Below, one piece after another: positions 45,540-55,558 of a stretch of 56,816 nt of DNA; positions within the stretch are counted from its first letter, which is position 1, and each line of letters starts with the position of its first letter. The translations under genes were made by a program, and so were the position numbers. Source of the stretch: Puniceicoccaceae bacterium. GTDB taxonomy: Bacteria; Verrucomicrobiota; Verrucomicrobiia; Opitutales; JAFGAQ01. The stretch spans positions 240,768-297,583 of the forward strand of contig JANQOQ010000010.1 of the NCBI GenBank assembly GCA_028285755.1, in the 5' to 3' direction. Under the pieces are notes generated by a model. That model had not been told where the DNA came from, made no database searches, and saw only the letters and a list, made by a program, of their open reading frames with translations.

Positions 45540-48500
45540 ATGAGCACCGAAGAAATGAGTGAAGTCCTGGGTCTCGATAAAGATCGCTCACTGAAGAGCG
45601 TCGCCATCTCCATTGCATCGCCCGATGCGATCCGCGAATGGTCCCGAGGTGAGGTGAAGAACCCGGAAACGATCAATTACCGAACATTTAAGCCCGAACC
45701 CGGAGGACTATTCTGCGAACGTATTTTTGGACCTGTTCGTGACTACGAAGCCGGTAAATACAAGGGTATCAAATACAAGGGCATGATCGATGAGCGCACC
45801 GGTATTGAGTGTACCGTAGCGCGAGTGCGCCGTGAGCGTATGGGCCATATCGAGCTTGCAGTTCCGGTAACCCATATCTGGTTCCTGAAAAGTATGCCCA
45901 GCCGCATCGGCCTGATGCTGGATGTGACTGCGCGTAACCTGGAACGTGTGATCTACTATGAGAACTACATGGTCACGGATCCGGGCAAGACACCCCTTGA
46001 GCAAAAGCAGTTGCTCACTGAACAGGAGTATCTGCAGGCGCAGGATGAGTATGGTTATGATGCCTTTGTTGCCAAAATGGGTGCAGAGGCGATCCGCGAT
46101 GTATTGATTTCCATTGATATGGAGTCCCTTGTTGAGGAGTTGCATGAGCAAATGCATGCTACCCGCTCCAAGCAGATCAAGAAGAAGGTTTCCAAGCGTT
46201 TGAAGGTTATTCAAGGCTTCATGCAGTCCGGCAGTCGCCCCGAGTGGATGGTGCTGGAAGTATTGCCGGTGATCCCACCGGACCTTCGCCCACTGGTACC
46301 GCTCGAAGGTGGACGATTTGCGACTTCCGACTTGAATGACCTTTACCGTCGCGTGATCAACCGTAACAACCGATTGAAGAATCTGTTACAGTTGAAGACT
46401 CCGGATGTGATCATCCACAATGAGAAGCGCATGCTTCAGGAGTCTGTGGATGCGCTTTTTGACAACGGTCGCCATGGCCGTGCAATTACCGGTGCAGGTA
46501 ACCGACCACTGAAATCTTTGAGTGACATGCTCAAGGGTAAGCAGGGCCGTTTCCGTCAGAATCTTTTGGGTAAACGTGTGGATTACTCCGGTCGTTCGGT
46601 AATCGTGATCGGGCCTGACCTGAAGCTTAATCAGTGTGGACTGCCTAAGAAAATGGCTCTCGTGCTGTTTGAGCCATTTATCATCCGTCGATTGAAGGAG
46701 CTTGGCTTTGTGCATACGGTTCGTGGCGCGCGCAAGATGATTGAAAAGCGCTCACCCGAGGTATGGGATATTTTGGAAGAAGTGACCAAGGGGCATCCTG
46801 TATTGCTCAACCGTGCACCGACGCTTCACCGTCTTTCCATTCAGGCATTTGAGCCTGTTCTGATTGAAGGAAATGCGATCCGCGTTCACCCACTCGTATG
46901 TACCGCATACAATGCAGACTTCGATGGTGACCAAATGGCGGTTCACGTTCCCCTTTCTCTTGAGGCGGTTATGGAAGCGAAGCTACTCATGATGGCATCG
47001 CACAACATCTTCTCGCCTTCGAGTGGTAAGCCGATTTTGACCCCTTCACAGGACATTGTTCTTGGTTCCTATTACTTGACTTATGAGCCTAGGAATAAGC
47101 CGGAAAAGGGTAAGCATGTGCCATTACTTGGCTCTATCGAAGAGGTGATTTTGGCAGAAGCGGATGGAGTGCTGGATAAGCACGATTGGATCGACCTGCA
47201 GAATCCGGACTACAAGGTGGAAACTCCATTCGGAAATCCGGATCGCAAAATTCTCCGCACAACGGTAGGCCGTGTTATCTTTAATACTGTTTGGCCGAAT
47301 GAGATCGGTTACGTGAACTTTGCCGTAGCGAAGGGCAAGCTGGGTGATCTGATTCTCGAGACCTACAAGTCCGTCGGAATCGATGATACGATCATGGTGC
47401 TCGATAAGCTCAAGGAGCTTGGTTTCCAGATTGCGACCAAGGCGGGTATCTCTATCGGAATCGATGATATGATCATCCCTGAGAACAAGCCCGAGATCGT
47501 TGAAAGTGCCCGTAAGCGTATCGATGAGGTGGATAACCAATACAAGAAGGGGGTTATTACACCCGGTGAGCGCTACAACAAGATCGTTGAGGCCTGGACC
47601 AAAGCGACCGATGAGATCGCACGCGAAGTGTTTACCAATCTGAAGGACAATCAGGGTAAAGATGAGATCAACCCGGTCTACATCATGATGGACTCAGGTG
47701 CACGGGGTAACCGTCAGCAGGTGCGTCAACTTTGCGGTATCCGTGGATTGATGGCTAAGCCGTCCGGTGAAATCATCGAACGTCCGATCATCGCGTCTTT
47801 CCGTGAAGGTCTGTCAGTAGGTGAATATTTTATCTCCACGCACGGTGCGCGTAAGGGACTTGCGGACACTGCATTGAAGACTGCGGATGCGGGTTACCTG
47901 ACACGTAAGCTTTGTGACGTTGCAATGGACGCAGTGATTTCGGAGATTGATGATGACAAGCGTAACGGTATTTGGAAAGCAGCGATCACCGACGGGGATG
48001 ATGAAATCGTTAGTCTTTATGACCGCGTTGTAGGCCGTTTTTCAGCTGAGGATATTTATAATCCTCTCGATCCGAGTGAGATGATCGTGGGACATGGAGA
48101 CATGTTCACGGATACGATTGCCCGTAAGATTGAAACCATGGGAGTTGATCGTGTGAAAGTTCTTTCACCACTCACTTCTGAGCATCGTAACGGTATCACT
48201 GCCAAGGAATACGGTATCAATCCAGCGACCAATGAGCTGGTAGAGATCGGTAGTGCTGTCGGTATCATCGCGGCACAGTCTATCGGTGAGCCGGGTACAC
48301 AGCTTACCATGAGAACGTTCCACATCGGTGGTATTGCGAGTCAGGTACTTAAGAACCCTGAAATTCGTATCCGAACCGAAGGTAAGTTGAAATTCTCGAA
48401 GGATCTACGTTCGGTGAAGACCCAGGATGGAGCCCGTATTGTAACCAATAAGACCGGTTCTATCCAGTTGTTGGATGAAAATGACAACGAGATCGAAAAC

Positions 48501-49652
48501 TACAAGATCGTAGTGGGATCCGTAATTCCATTTGAAGATGGGGATGAAGTTCAAAAGGGTGCCCGCCTTGCGGTTTGGGATCCTCACAACATTCCCATTA
48601 TTTCGGAAAAAGAAGGGATTATCTCTTACCACGATATGATTCCTGGGGTTACCATTAAGCGCGAAATCGATGAATCCACAGGCCGCATCGCGACTACCGT
48701 GATCGAGCACAAGGAAGACTTGAATCCGATGGTGGAAATCCGTGACGAAAAGGGCGGATTGATTGCAAATTACAGCATTCCGACCGGTGCGCAGGTTGCC
48801 GTAAATGAAGGTGACTACATCGAGGAGGGTGCATTGCTCGCAAAGACCCCGCGTCAGGCTTCCAAGACTCAGGATATTACCGGGGGTCTACCACGGGTTG
48901 CAGAGCTCTTTGAAGCACGCCGTCCTAAGGACGCTGCTGAAATGGCAAAGATCGATGGGGTGGTTTCACTCGAAGGAACGGTGCGCAGCAAGCGTAAGCT
49001 GGTTGTGACTGATCCGGAAACCGGTGATCGCGAAGAACATTTGATCCCGCATGGTAAGCACATGATCGTGCAGCCAGGTGACGTTGTGCTCAAGGGTCAA
49101 CATTTGACTGAAGGTGCTGCGGATCCGCATGAAATGCTTGAAATCTTGGGTGCAAACCACGTTCAGGAGTATCTGCTTTCTGAGATACAGAAGGTATATC
49201 GCCTGCAGGGGGTATCCATTAATGACAAGCACATTGAGGTAATCCTCTCCCGTATGCTCAAGAAGGTGCGTATTACCGATCCGGGTGATGCAGAATACTT
49301 CTGGGGTGAGCAGGTGGACCGCTTTGACTTTATGGAAAGCAATGATCAGATCACTGAGGCGGGGGGTAAACCTGCAGAGGCGGAGCCATTGCTGTTGGGT
49401 ATCACCAAGGCATCGATTGAAACGGAAAGTTTCATCTCTGCGGCTTCTTTCCAGGAAACCACGAGGGTACTGACCGAGGCATCGACTCTGGGTAAAGTGG
49501 ACCGTCTGACCGGTTTTAAGGAAAATGTGATTATGGGTAACTTGATTCCTGCGGGAACGGGTCTGCCGGCATATCGTCACCTTAAGATCGATACTCTGGG
49601 CGGAGAACTTTCTTCAGAGATTAGCGATGTTGAGGTTGAGAATGTCGTCTGA
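45540..49652 (+). CDS. rpoC: RNA polymerase subunit beta prime lacking both zinc sites
   Basis: Beta prime carries the active-site aspartates, seen here in [29 protein letters not shown]-type context ([20 protein letters not shown]), [19 protein letters not shown] and [20 protein letters not shown] are intact, and the protein is full length at 1370 residues. However, the N-terminal zinc ribbon is degenerate: where bacteria usually have DYECxCGKYK and CxxCGVE, residues 69-90 read DYEAGKYK and MIDERTGIE. The second zinc site is also lost: the usual TCESxxGVCAKCYG region reads [15 protein letters not shown], and the upstream fourth cysteine (DCGT) is replaced by acidic residues. The frame is intact, so this is not a sequencing frameshift. 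Confidence 0.97.
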   Translation: MSTEEMSEVLGLDKDRSLKSVAISIASPDAIREWSRGEVKNPETINYRTFKPEPGGLFCERIFGPVRDYEAGKYKGIKYKGMIDERTGIECTVARVRRERMGHIELAVPVTHIWFLKSMPSRIGLMLDVTARNLERVIYYENYMVTDPGKTPLEQKQLLTEQEYLQAQDEYGYDAFVAKMGAEAIRDVLISIDMESLVEELHEQMHATRSKQIKKKVSKRLKVIQGFMQSGSRPEWMVLEVLPVIPPDLRPLVPLEGGRFATSDLNDLYRRVINRNNRLKNLLQLKTPDVIIHNEKRMLQESVDALFDNGRHGRAITGAGNRPLKSLSDMLKGKQGRFRQNLLGKRVDYSGRSVIVIGPDLKLNQCGLPKKMALVLFEPFIIRRLKELGFVHTVRGARKMIEKRSPEVWDILEEVTKGHPVLLNRAPTLHRLSIQAFEPVLIEGNAIRVHPLVCTAYNADFDGDQMAVHVPLSLEAVMEAKLLMMASHNIFSPSSGKPILTPSQDIVLGSYYLTYEPRNKPEKGKHVPLLGSIEEVILAEADGVLDKHDWIDLQNPDYKVETPFGNPDRKILRTTVGRVIFNTVWPNEIGYVNFAVAKGKLGDLILETYKSVGIDDTIMVLDKLKELGFQIATKAGISIGIDDMIIPENKPEIVESARKRIDEVDNQYKKGVITPGERYNKIVEAWTKATDEIAREVFTNLKDNQGKDEINPVYIMMDSGARGNRQQVRQLCGIRGLMAKPSGEIIERPIIASFREGLSVGEYFISTHGARKGLADTALKTADAGYLTRKLCDVAMDAVISEIDDDKRNGIWKAAITDGDDEIVSLYDRVVGRFSAEDIYNPLDPSEMIVGHGDMFTDTIARKIETMGVDRVKVLSPLTSEHRNGITAKEYGINPATNELVEIGSAVGIIAAQSIGEPGTQLTMRTFHIGGIASQVLKNPEIRIRTEGKLKFSKDLRSVKTQDGARIVTNKTGSIQLLDENDNEIENYKIVVGSVIPFEDGDEVQKGARLAVWDPHNIPIISEKEGIISYHDMIPGVTIKREIDESTGRIATTVIEHKEDLNPMVEIRDEKGGLIANYSIPTGAQVAVNEGDYIEEGALLAKTPRQASKTQDITGGLPRVAELFEARRPKDAAEMAKIDGVVSLEGTVRSKRKLVVTDPETGDREEHLIPHGKHMIVQPGDVVLKGQHLTEGAADPHEMLEILGANHVQEYLLSEIQKVYRLQGVSINDKHIEVILSRMLKKVRITDPGDAEYFWGEQVDRFDFMESNDQITEAGGKPAEAEPLLLGITKASIETESFISAASFQETTRVLTEASTLGKVDRLTGFKENVIMGNLIPAGTGLPAYRHLKIDTLGGELSSEISDVEVENVV

Positions 49653-49663
49653 TTGCCGTAAAT

Positions 49664-49669
49664 TATATT
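49664..49669 (+). promoter_or_regulatory. -10 element of the 6S RNA gene
   Basis: TATATT ends 7 bases before the first paired base of the 6S RNA (49677), the ideal distance for a sigma-70-type start. No clear -35 at 16-18 bases was found; TTGAGA at 49636-49641 is too far upstream. Confidence 0.5.
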
Positions 49670-49676
49670 AGAATTT

Positions 49677-49850
49677 GAATCCCTGCGGTGCTCGAATCAT
49701 AGAGTGCTCTTTTCCTATGAACATATTAAACCGGGTGTAGGAAGCTTGGATCAATGCCGCGCCGTGAACCGGAAGGCAGCGAGCCGAGTGGAAGCACCCA
49801 CTTTGTGAGGACCGGGTTAAGAGCCTGCCCAACGACACTGTCGGGGATTC
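49677..49850 (+). ncRNA. ssrS: 6S RNA
   Basis: 6S RNA mimics an open promoter and binds the housekeeping RNA polymerase in stationary phase. GAATCCC (49677-49683) closes with GGGATTC (49844-49850) and CGGTG (49686-49690) with CACTG (49836-49840), giving the terminal stem. CTGCGGTGCTCG near the 5' end and GGGTTAAGAGCCTGCC (49814-49829) near the 3' end match conserved 6S segments (E. coli has GGGTTACAGCCTGC). A central unpaired region is followed by an apical arm (GGGTG/CACCC, GCTTGG/CCGAGT). The length of about 174 bases fits, and a short T run follows. SRP RNA was considered but lacks its core motif. The call rests on pattern and hand pairing. Confidence 0.75.
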
Positions 49851-49861
49851 GTTTTGTACAC

Positions 49862-50206
49862 TTATAATTCCGTATATTTATCACTTATTCCCTGTGATTT
49901 ATCGACGGGATACTTTCTGCCATTTTTCTCCACTTTTTCGAGTATTGCCTGATCCAGATCGATTTCCATACGATCACACAAAAGCAATAAGTAGGTAGCG
50001 ATATCAGCTACTTCATCTACAACCTCCTGCCGCTTTTGTTGTTCGAGCAATTTACTCTCCTCTTTATCCTTCCACAGGAAAATTTCCATCAACTCAGATG
50101 CCTCAATTGAAATTGCGTTCGCAAGCTCCTTAGGATGATGGAATTGTGCCCAATTGCGCTCATCGCGAAATCGTTTTATTGCCTCCAGTGCAGTCGTTAA
50201 GTCCAT
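49862..50206 (-). CDS. MazG-like nucleotide pyrophosphohydrolase
   Basis: This 114-residue all-helical protein is of the MazG/dCTPase (RS21-C6-like) type, which hydrolyses non-canonical or excess NTPs to NMPs. The acidic metal motifs are EASELMEIFLW and QEVVDEVADIATYLLLLCDR (ExxE and ExxD). KVEKNGRKYPV near the C terminus is also typical. No signal or extra domain is present. It is divergent from the histidine kinase gene and faces the 6S RNA. The role is likely nucleotide-pool cleaning; the substrate is uncertain. Confidence 0.9.
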   Translation of the reverse strand: MDLTTALEAIKRFRDERNWAQFHHPKELANAISIEASELMEIFLWKDKEESKLLEQQKRQEVVDEVADIATYLLLLCDRMEIDLDQAILEKVEKNGRKYPVDKSQGISDKYTEL

Positions 50207-50239
50207 GAAATTGGCTTTCAGATTTAATTATTATGGCGA

Positions 50240-51748
50240 GTGACCGATTTTTGGGTATCAGCCCATAAGAATCAAATGCAAACTCAGCCATTCGATAAAC
50301 CTCAATTCAGTTCAGATGCTCTAGAGTCTTTTCTTAACTTGGGAGACGTCGCTGCCTGCCTGGTAAATGATAAAGGGGAGATCCTCTGGCTCAGTGATTT
50401 AATGATCGAGTGGTTTGGTATCGATTATGAGGATATTGTACACATCAAATGGAGAGATATTATCCAATGTGAAGGAGATACTCTATGGGATGATAATCTC
50501 GAGGCCCAATATCTTGAAAAAACATACTGGAAGGGAGAAGGTCCTTGTGACTCAGTCATAAAGGGACGGATGTTTATTGAGATTATCATGATTGCCCAAA
50601 AAGAGGGGCAACGTCTGATAACCATTCGGGATATCACACAGGATAAGCGCAATGCGGATGAAATCCTCGAAGAAAAGAATAATGCAGAATACCTGAACCG
50701 GCGCTTGGAGACTGAAATTGCAAAAGCCAACAGCCTCACCGTTGCGGCAAATCGCGCGAATATCGCAAAGAGCGTGTTTCTTACCAGTATGAGTCATGAG
50801 TTTCGCACTCCACTCAACGGAATATTGGGCTACTCACAAATTTTGCTTAAAGATAAGGAGCTGAATGATAAGAATAAACTGGCTGCATCGACCATTGATA
50901 AGTGCGGACGCCATCTTCTGTCATTGATTAATGATGTACTGGATCTTTCGCGCATTGAGTCGGGCAAAGTCATTTATCGCCCTCAGGAGATGGATCTGCG
51001 TAATCTCATCCAGGAGGTGGTCGATGTATTCAAGGTAAGAGCAGAATCCAAAGATTTGGAGTTGAGCAGCTATTTTGAATATCTGAACGTGCAATGCGAT
51101 TGGTTTGAAGCCGATGAAAAGTTAATTCGGCAGATACTGATTAATCTGGTAGGCAATGCCATTAAGTTTACTGATTCAGGCAGTATTCAGATGAAAATGT
51201 GTGTTGACTGCAAATCTGTGGATCAGGATTTCTGGTCAGTTGAATTATCAGTTGAGGATACGGGTGCAGGTATTTCCAACGAGGATTTAAGCAACATTTT
51301 CGAAGAATTCTATCAGGTTGAGGCATTTTCCGGCCATAAAGGAGGGACAGGCCTTGGTCTGGCAATTTGTCGTAAACTGGCCAAAACGATTAACTCGCAA
51401 TTGCAGGTCGAGAGTGAATTACAAAAGGGATCTCGGTTTTGGTTTAAGCTGGAACTACGCCCTGTAAGAACTCAGATACAGCATTCCTCATGCACTCTGG
51501 CAGTAACGGAAGATAACCCCGGTGCGCAGAGCAAAAGTGACCGTATTCCACAAGAGGCTATTTTGTCGGCTATGTTGTTTGATGCAAACATGGGCGACCT
51601 ACGATCTCTGGAAACTAAGCTAGAACATTGGGAGCATGAACAGTCAGTCAAATCGGTATTTGAAGAGACCTTACGAAATTATCTCTCCGCCTATAAGACC
51701 GACAGAATCTGTGAATATCTGAATCAGTGCTTAGCCAGCGAAAACTAA
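50240..51748 (+). CDS. soluble PAS-type sensor histidine kinase
   Basis: This 502-residue kinase has no membrane helix. Residues about 25-135 form a PAS-like sensor (FLNLGDVAACLVNDKGEILWL), followed by a coiled segment. The HisKA box has H186 in MSHEFRTPLNGILGYSQILL. The HATPase domain shows the N box LIRQILINLVGNAIKF and glycine boxes DTGAGIS and GGTGLGLAICRKLA. About 100 C-terminal residues form a helical domain of the kind found at the end of hybrid kinases. No response regulator gene is adjacent. The start is GTG 50240 or ATG 50276 and cannot be decided. Its 3' end overlaps the convergent peptidase gene by 4 bases. Confidence 0.9.
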   Translation: MTDFWVSAHKNQMQTQPFDKPQFSSDALESFLNLGDVAACLVNDKGEILWLSDLMIEWFGIDYEDIVHIKWRDIIQCEGDTLWDDNLEAQYLEKTYWKGEGPCDSVIKGRMFIEIIMIAQKEGQRLITIRDITQDKRNADEILEEKNNAEYLNRRLETEIAKANSLTVAANRANIAKSVFLTSMSHEFRTPLNGILGYSQILLKDKELNDKNKLAASTIDKCGRHLLSLINDVLDLSRIESGKVIYRPQEMDLRNLIQEVVDVFKVRAESKDLELSSYFEYLNVQCDWFEADEKLIRQILINLVGNAIKFTDSGSIQMKMCVDCKSVDQDFWSVELSVEDTGAGISNEDLSNIFEEFYQVEAFSGHKGGTGLGLAICRKLAKTINSQLQVESELQKGSRFWFKLELRPVRTQIQHSSCTLAVTEDNPGAQSKSDRIPQEAILSAMLFDANMGDLRSLETKLEHWEHEQSVKSVFEETLRNYLSAYKTDRICEYLNQCLASEN

Positions 51749-52980
51749 CTGACTAATTCGGGGATTTCAGCGTTCACGACGGCAATTTTGGGCTGCTTGA
51801 GATACTGCTTAATAAATGCTCTGATCTCATCTTCCTTGATGGATTCAATGCCTGACTTGAATTCTTCAAAGCTAATGAGCTCGCGCCCATGATCAAAGTA
51901 ACCGTCAGCCATCACAGCAGTGCCGGATGCGGTTTCGGCTGCCCGGGAGCGGCTGAACAGCATATTGGATTTTGCGATATTCATGAGGCCATCCGGTAGC
52001 TTTTCGGTCAATTTGTGGAGTTCCTCAAGCGCTGCGGATGTGGCCTTCTGGACATTGGGTGCATCCAGCATACAGTAGATCGAATGATACCCTTCGCGAC
52101 AGGGCGTCATGTAATTCATGCCCACTGCATAACAGAGTCCCATTTCCTCCCGGAGTTTTTCAAAGAGAATCGAGTGCATACCCCCGCCGATCAGATTGAC
52201 TGCCAGCTCCGGGATAAAGTGCATTTGCCTACTCTCCTTTTCCGTTACGGTCGGGAAGATCAGGAAAAGTAGAGATTGCTTGGAGTTGGGATTATCCAGC
52301 TTATAGTGCTCAGGCTGGAAACCGAGTTTTGGTTCAGCGTTTGCATGGGACTGCGTAGTATTATTTGGGATTAGTTTTTCGAGTGTCTGCCAAACTCTGG
52401 ATTCCTCTAAATTACCGGTGACTACAAATACAGTGCGCTCAGGGGTATAGTTATGCTCCCTGAAGGACTTCAGATCATTTAATTGAATCGAGCTGACGGA
52501 TTCGCGAGTGCCAATGGTAGGATGCATCGTGTCACCCCAGGTATCCCAATTGATCCGTTTTAAGCCCCACGATATAGGATTATCCTCAGAGGATTGCAAC
52601 TCTTCGAGGATCACATTGCGCTCCTTTTCCAGCTCATCTTCAGGCATCCTGGCATTGAAGAATAGGTCGAGAAAGATATCTGCAGCGCTTTCAAACTTAT
52701 TCGGCAGGCTGTTTAGGTAAAATACCGTTCTTTCCAACGATGTGTATGCGTTGACATCTCCCAGCTCTGCGAATTTGCGATTGATATCGGTGTAGCTGAA
52801 TCGTTCAGTGCCTTTGAAAAACATGTGCTCCAGGAAATGTGCGGCACCAAAAATTTCCGGATGGGTTTCATGCGCGCTCCCCGCATTGACAATTGCGCGT
52901 ATGTTAATGGTTTGGGCAGACTCTTTGGGCAGGAAGAGTGCTTTCCATCCGTTGATTTCCTTTTCGATTACTTTTTGCAT
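51745..52980 (-). CDS. M16 family zinc peptidase
   Basis: This is a pitrilysin-family processing peptidase with the inverted zinc motif HFLEH (AAHFLEHMFFKGT) and a downstream glutamate in LEKERNVILEELQSSEDNP. The length of 411 residues fits the single-chain mitochondrial-processing-peptidase-like group in bacteria. No signal peptide is visible. It follows the methyltransferase gene by 3 bases on the same strand, so they are probably one operon. The substrate is unknown. Confidence 0.93.
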   Translation of the reverse strand: MQKVIEKEINGWKALFLPKESAQTINIRAIVNAGSAHETHPEIFGAAHFLEHMFFKGTERFSYTDINRKFAELGDVNAYTSLERTVFYLNSLPNKFESAADIFLDLFFNARMPEDELEKERNVILEELQSSEDNPISWGLKRINWDTWGDTMHPTIGTRESVSSIQLNDLKSFREHNYTPERTVFVVTGNLEESRVWQTLEKLIPNNTTQSHANAEPKLGFQPEHYKLDNPNSKQSLLFLIFPTVTEKESRQMHFIPELAVNLIGGGMHSILFEKLREEMGLCYAVGMNYMTPCREGYHSIYCMLDAPNVQKATSAALEELHKLTEKLPDGLMNIAKSNMLFSRSRAAETASGTAVMADGYFDHGRELISFEEFKSGIESIKEDEIRAFIKQYLKQPKIAVVNAEIPELVS

Positions 52981-52983
52981 AGG

Positions 52984-54186
52984 TTAAATTTTGTAGTAGC
53001 AGAATCCTTTTAGATAATAACTTTCAGGGATGTGCATGACAATGGGATGATCCGAGGACTGCTGATAGACGGCCTCTTCACGTAAGGTGCTTTGGGTGTC
53101 TGCAGCAGCTTCATGAATCAGTCCCCTCAAAATGCTCTCTGATATGTGGTGCGAACAGCTATAAGTCAATAAACGTCCACCGTTTTTCAGTAGTTTGAGA
53201 GCTCTTACATGGAGTTCCTTATATCCGCGGATTGCGTTATCCACGGTGTATCGGTTCTTAGTAAAAGAGGGTGGATCCAGCACAACGATATCATATTTAT
53301 CCGCAGGATCAGCATTGCGCAGCCAATCAAACACATTGGCGTCTATAAAGGTGCAGCGGCTATCGAGTTGGTTATTCTGCGCATTTACACGCGCTAGCGC
53401 ATTGGCCTCTTTGCTTTGATCAATCCCGGTAACTTGCGCGTGAGGGTGTGCATACGCTGCATTGAGAGAGAATCCGCCAATGTAGCTAAAGCAGTCCAAA
53501 ACATTTGGCTTCTCATAGTAATCGCAAAGAGCACGTAACTTGAGGTGATTCTCCACCTGATCCAGATACAGACCTGTTTTATTCCCTTCGATCAGGTCTA
53601 ACTGGTAGCTGAGATTATCGATCGTGATAGAGTAATTTTGGAGCTCTTCTCCGCTGATTGAGTTTTGATGAATTTTCTTGATACTATCCAATCCTTCGTA
53701 TTGCCGGCTCGATACATCATTGCGCTCTATGATGACCTTCGGCTCCAAAGTCTCTTGGAGTGCCTGAATGATCTCAGCCTTATGAGCCTCCATACCGAGG
53801 GACATAATTTGAAACAATACAGCATCCTCGTATTTGTCTATAATCAGCCCACTCAGGCCATCGCTCTCCGAGTTGATCAGACGAAAACTACTGCGCCCTC
53901 TCAGTATCTGATCTCGGTAATCAAGGGCATCCTTAAATTTCTCTCTAAAGAACTTTGTATCGATCGCTTGTTCATCTTTGCTTATTTTGCGCAGAACAAT
54001 TTTGGAATTTGGATTGTAAAATCCTACGCCCATAAATTCGCCTTTAGGCCCTAAAATGCGAACGGTGTCCCCAGGCGTTAATCCATCATCTACGCGATCC
54101 AGTGATTTCGTGTAGATCCAGGGATGCCCTTGCCGAATACGGCGAATTTCATAACGGTTTAGGTAGGCGTTTTTCAAATCGCTCAA
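52984..54186 (-). CDS. RlmI-like rRNA methyltransferase
   Basis: This is a SAM-dependent methyltransferase of the RlmI/RlmK-type family that makes m5C in 23S rRNA in E. coli. The N-terminal PUA-like part starts with RIRQGHPWIYTKSLD, followed by GEFMGVGFYNPNSKIVLR. The SAM-binding domain has VLDCFSYIGGFSLNAAYA, and the catalytic region is VVLDPPSFTKNR. The length is 400 residues, as in RlmI. The exact rRNA target is inferred only from the family. Confidence 0.9.
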   Translation of the reverse strand: MSDLKNAYLNRYEIRRIRQGHPWIYTKSLDRVDDGLTPGDTVRILGPKGEFMGVGFYNPNSKIVLRKISKDEQAIDTKFFREKFKDALDYRDQILRGRSSFRLINSESDGLSGLIIDKYEDAVLFQIMSLGMEAHKAEIIQALQETLEPKVIIERNDVSSRQYEGLDSIKKIHQNSISGEELQNYSITIDNLSYQLDLIEGNKTGLYLDQVENHLKLRALCDYYEKPNVLDCFSYIGGFSLNAAYAHPHAQVTGIDQSKEANALARVNAQNNQLDSRCTFIDANVFDWLRNADPADKYDIVVLDPPSFTKNRYTVDNAIRGYKELHVRALKLLKNGGRLLTYSCSHHISESILRGLIHEAAADTQSTLREEAVYQQSSDHPIVMHIPESYYLKGFCYYKI

Positions 54187-54193
54187 GCTAAGT

Positions 54194-55456
54194 TTAGGAA
54201 GAAGCTTTGCTGAGGCCCTTTAAGTGATAACCTGCGGTTTGGACCAGTGAGCTCAGTGAATCTTCCTGAACAGTCTTATGCTTTGCCTGAATCCGCACTT
54301 CTCCGCTCTCTAATTTGATTTCTTGGGTATGGTAATTAGGATCATTATTGAGCGCTTTTTCCAGATGCTTTGCGCAATTCGGGCAAGTCATACCTTCTAT
54401 CTGTAAATCCCATTCACTTTGGTAATCGTCGGGGGTGTTCGGTTTATGCATGAGTTTTGAAATGACATCCTGGAAGGGCGGAATCAATAAGGAAACTATC
54501 AAAATGGAAAGGGAGACTATTTGCAGCGGGGTAATTCCCATTTCATGGTGGTGCACCAGCTCGGGTGCAAGGCTCTGGCCCAGAGTTGTAGAGTCAACCC
54601 ACCAAGCGGCCAGTAAGCCGATGCCAATCACACTCGTTAGGTAGACCAAAGTTGTTCGGTAGCCCATATGACTGACCATAAAGGTAAGTGTAACGATGTT
54701 CGTAGCTGGGCCCGCTATCAGGAAAATACACGCGGCTCCCGGGCTGAATCCTGACATGATTAATGCAATCGCGATCGGGATAGATCCCGTAGAACAGACA
54801 TAGAGTGGAATCGCTATTAAAATTACGATTAAATAATTCAGTAACTGGGTGACCCCCGCGCTGCCGAAGTTTGGTTCCGGCATAAATGCGGATATCACGG
54901 CTGCGATTGACAGGCCTACCAGGAGCGAGTTTCGAATTTCATTTGGGAGCTCAATCAACCCATACAGGAGTGCATCCTTGGCTTTCCCGGGGATATTTTT
55001 TTTGGCTTTTGCAGGAGTTGGAGCAGTATTTGCACGGGTTTGATTTTTGGGGCTTTTATCAAAGAGATTTACGAGGCTCCCCGCTACAATCCCACTAACA
55101 AATGCCACTGTAACCCGCAAAATAGCAAAAGGCAGCCCCAGCATTCCACTTGTTGCGATGATGGAATCCACACCGGTTTGCGGAGTCGAGGTGAGGAATG
55201 ATACCGTTCCCCCTTTACTCGCCCCGCTATTACGCAACTCTTTGGCCAGTGGGATAATGCCGCAGGAGCATATGGGTAAGGGGATTCCAAATACAGTAGC
55301 CTTAATGACCTGGTTAAAGCTCTTACCGCCAAGATGCTTCTGTATCCATTTTGCAGAGAGGTATTCGTGCACTATGCCAGCCAGCAAAAAACCGAGCACC
55401 AGATAGGGTGCCATTTCAAGCGAGAGGCGGATGAAGCTATCAAAAAGCGTTTGCAT
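54194..55456 (-). CDS. metal-efflux permease with C-terminal HMA domain
   Basis: This membrane protein resembles the UPF0718/DUF318 permease family, including SO_0444-type Cu/Zn efflux transporters. The core shows GIPLPICSCGIIPLAKELR with C63 and C65, SFLTSTPQTGVDSIIATSGM and several helices with IAGPATNIVTL. Histidine-rich VHHHEMG lies near the C-terminal side. From about residue 348 there is a heavy-metal-associated domain with GMTCPNC (C358, C361). The length is 420 residues. It is transcribed away from the tRNA-Gly cassette at the right end of the window. The metal is not known. Confidence 0.88.
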   Translation of the reverse strand: MQTLFDSFIRLSLEMAPYLVLGFLLAGIVHEYLSAKWIQKHLGGKSFNQVIKATVFGIPLPICSCGIIPLAKELRNSGASKGGTVSFLTSTPQTGVDSIIATSGMLGLPFAILRVTVAFVSGIVAGSLVNLFDKSPKNQTRANTAPTPAKAKKNIPGKAKDALLYGLIELPNEIRNSLLVGLSIAAVISAFMPEPNFGSAGVTQLLNYLIVILIAIPLYVCSTGSIPIAIALIMSGFSPGAACIFLIAGPATNIVTLTFMVSHMGYRTTLVYLTSVIGIGLLAAWWVDSTTLGQSLAPELVHHHEMGITPLQIVSLSILIVSLLIPPFQDVISKLMHKPNTPDDYQSEWDLQIEGMTCPNCAKHLEKALNNDPNYHTQEIKLESGEVRIQAKHKTVQEDSLSSLVQTAGYHLKGLSKASS

Positions 55457-55509
55457 GAATTAACTAAAATAAAACCCAGCTTCAACCTACTTGCAATTCG
55501 GATTTAAAA

Positions 55510-55558
55510 AAATGGAGCGGGCGAAGAGACTCGAACCCTCGACAGCCACCTTGGCAAG
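55510..55558 (-). repeat. displaced 3' half of tRNA-Gly (candidate att site)
   Basis: These 49 bases repeat, with two mismatches, the 3' part of the complete tRNA-Gly at 56741-56816 (56738-56786). They run from the last base of the 5' anticodon stem through the anticodon GCC, T arm, acceptor end and CCA. Identity stops exactly at the anticodon stem. The 5' part is missing, so it cannot be a working tRNA. Both differences lie in the T arm (stem position 52 and the loop). Confidence 0.85.

Noticed and set aside
49741-49800. SRP RNA as the identity of the RNA after rpoC
   Set aside because: GTGAACC and a GGAAGG stretch are present, but the CAGG...AGCAG symmetric loop of SRP helix 8 is missing, and the terminal stem and GGGTTAAGAGCCTGCC fit 6S RNA.
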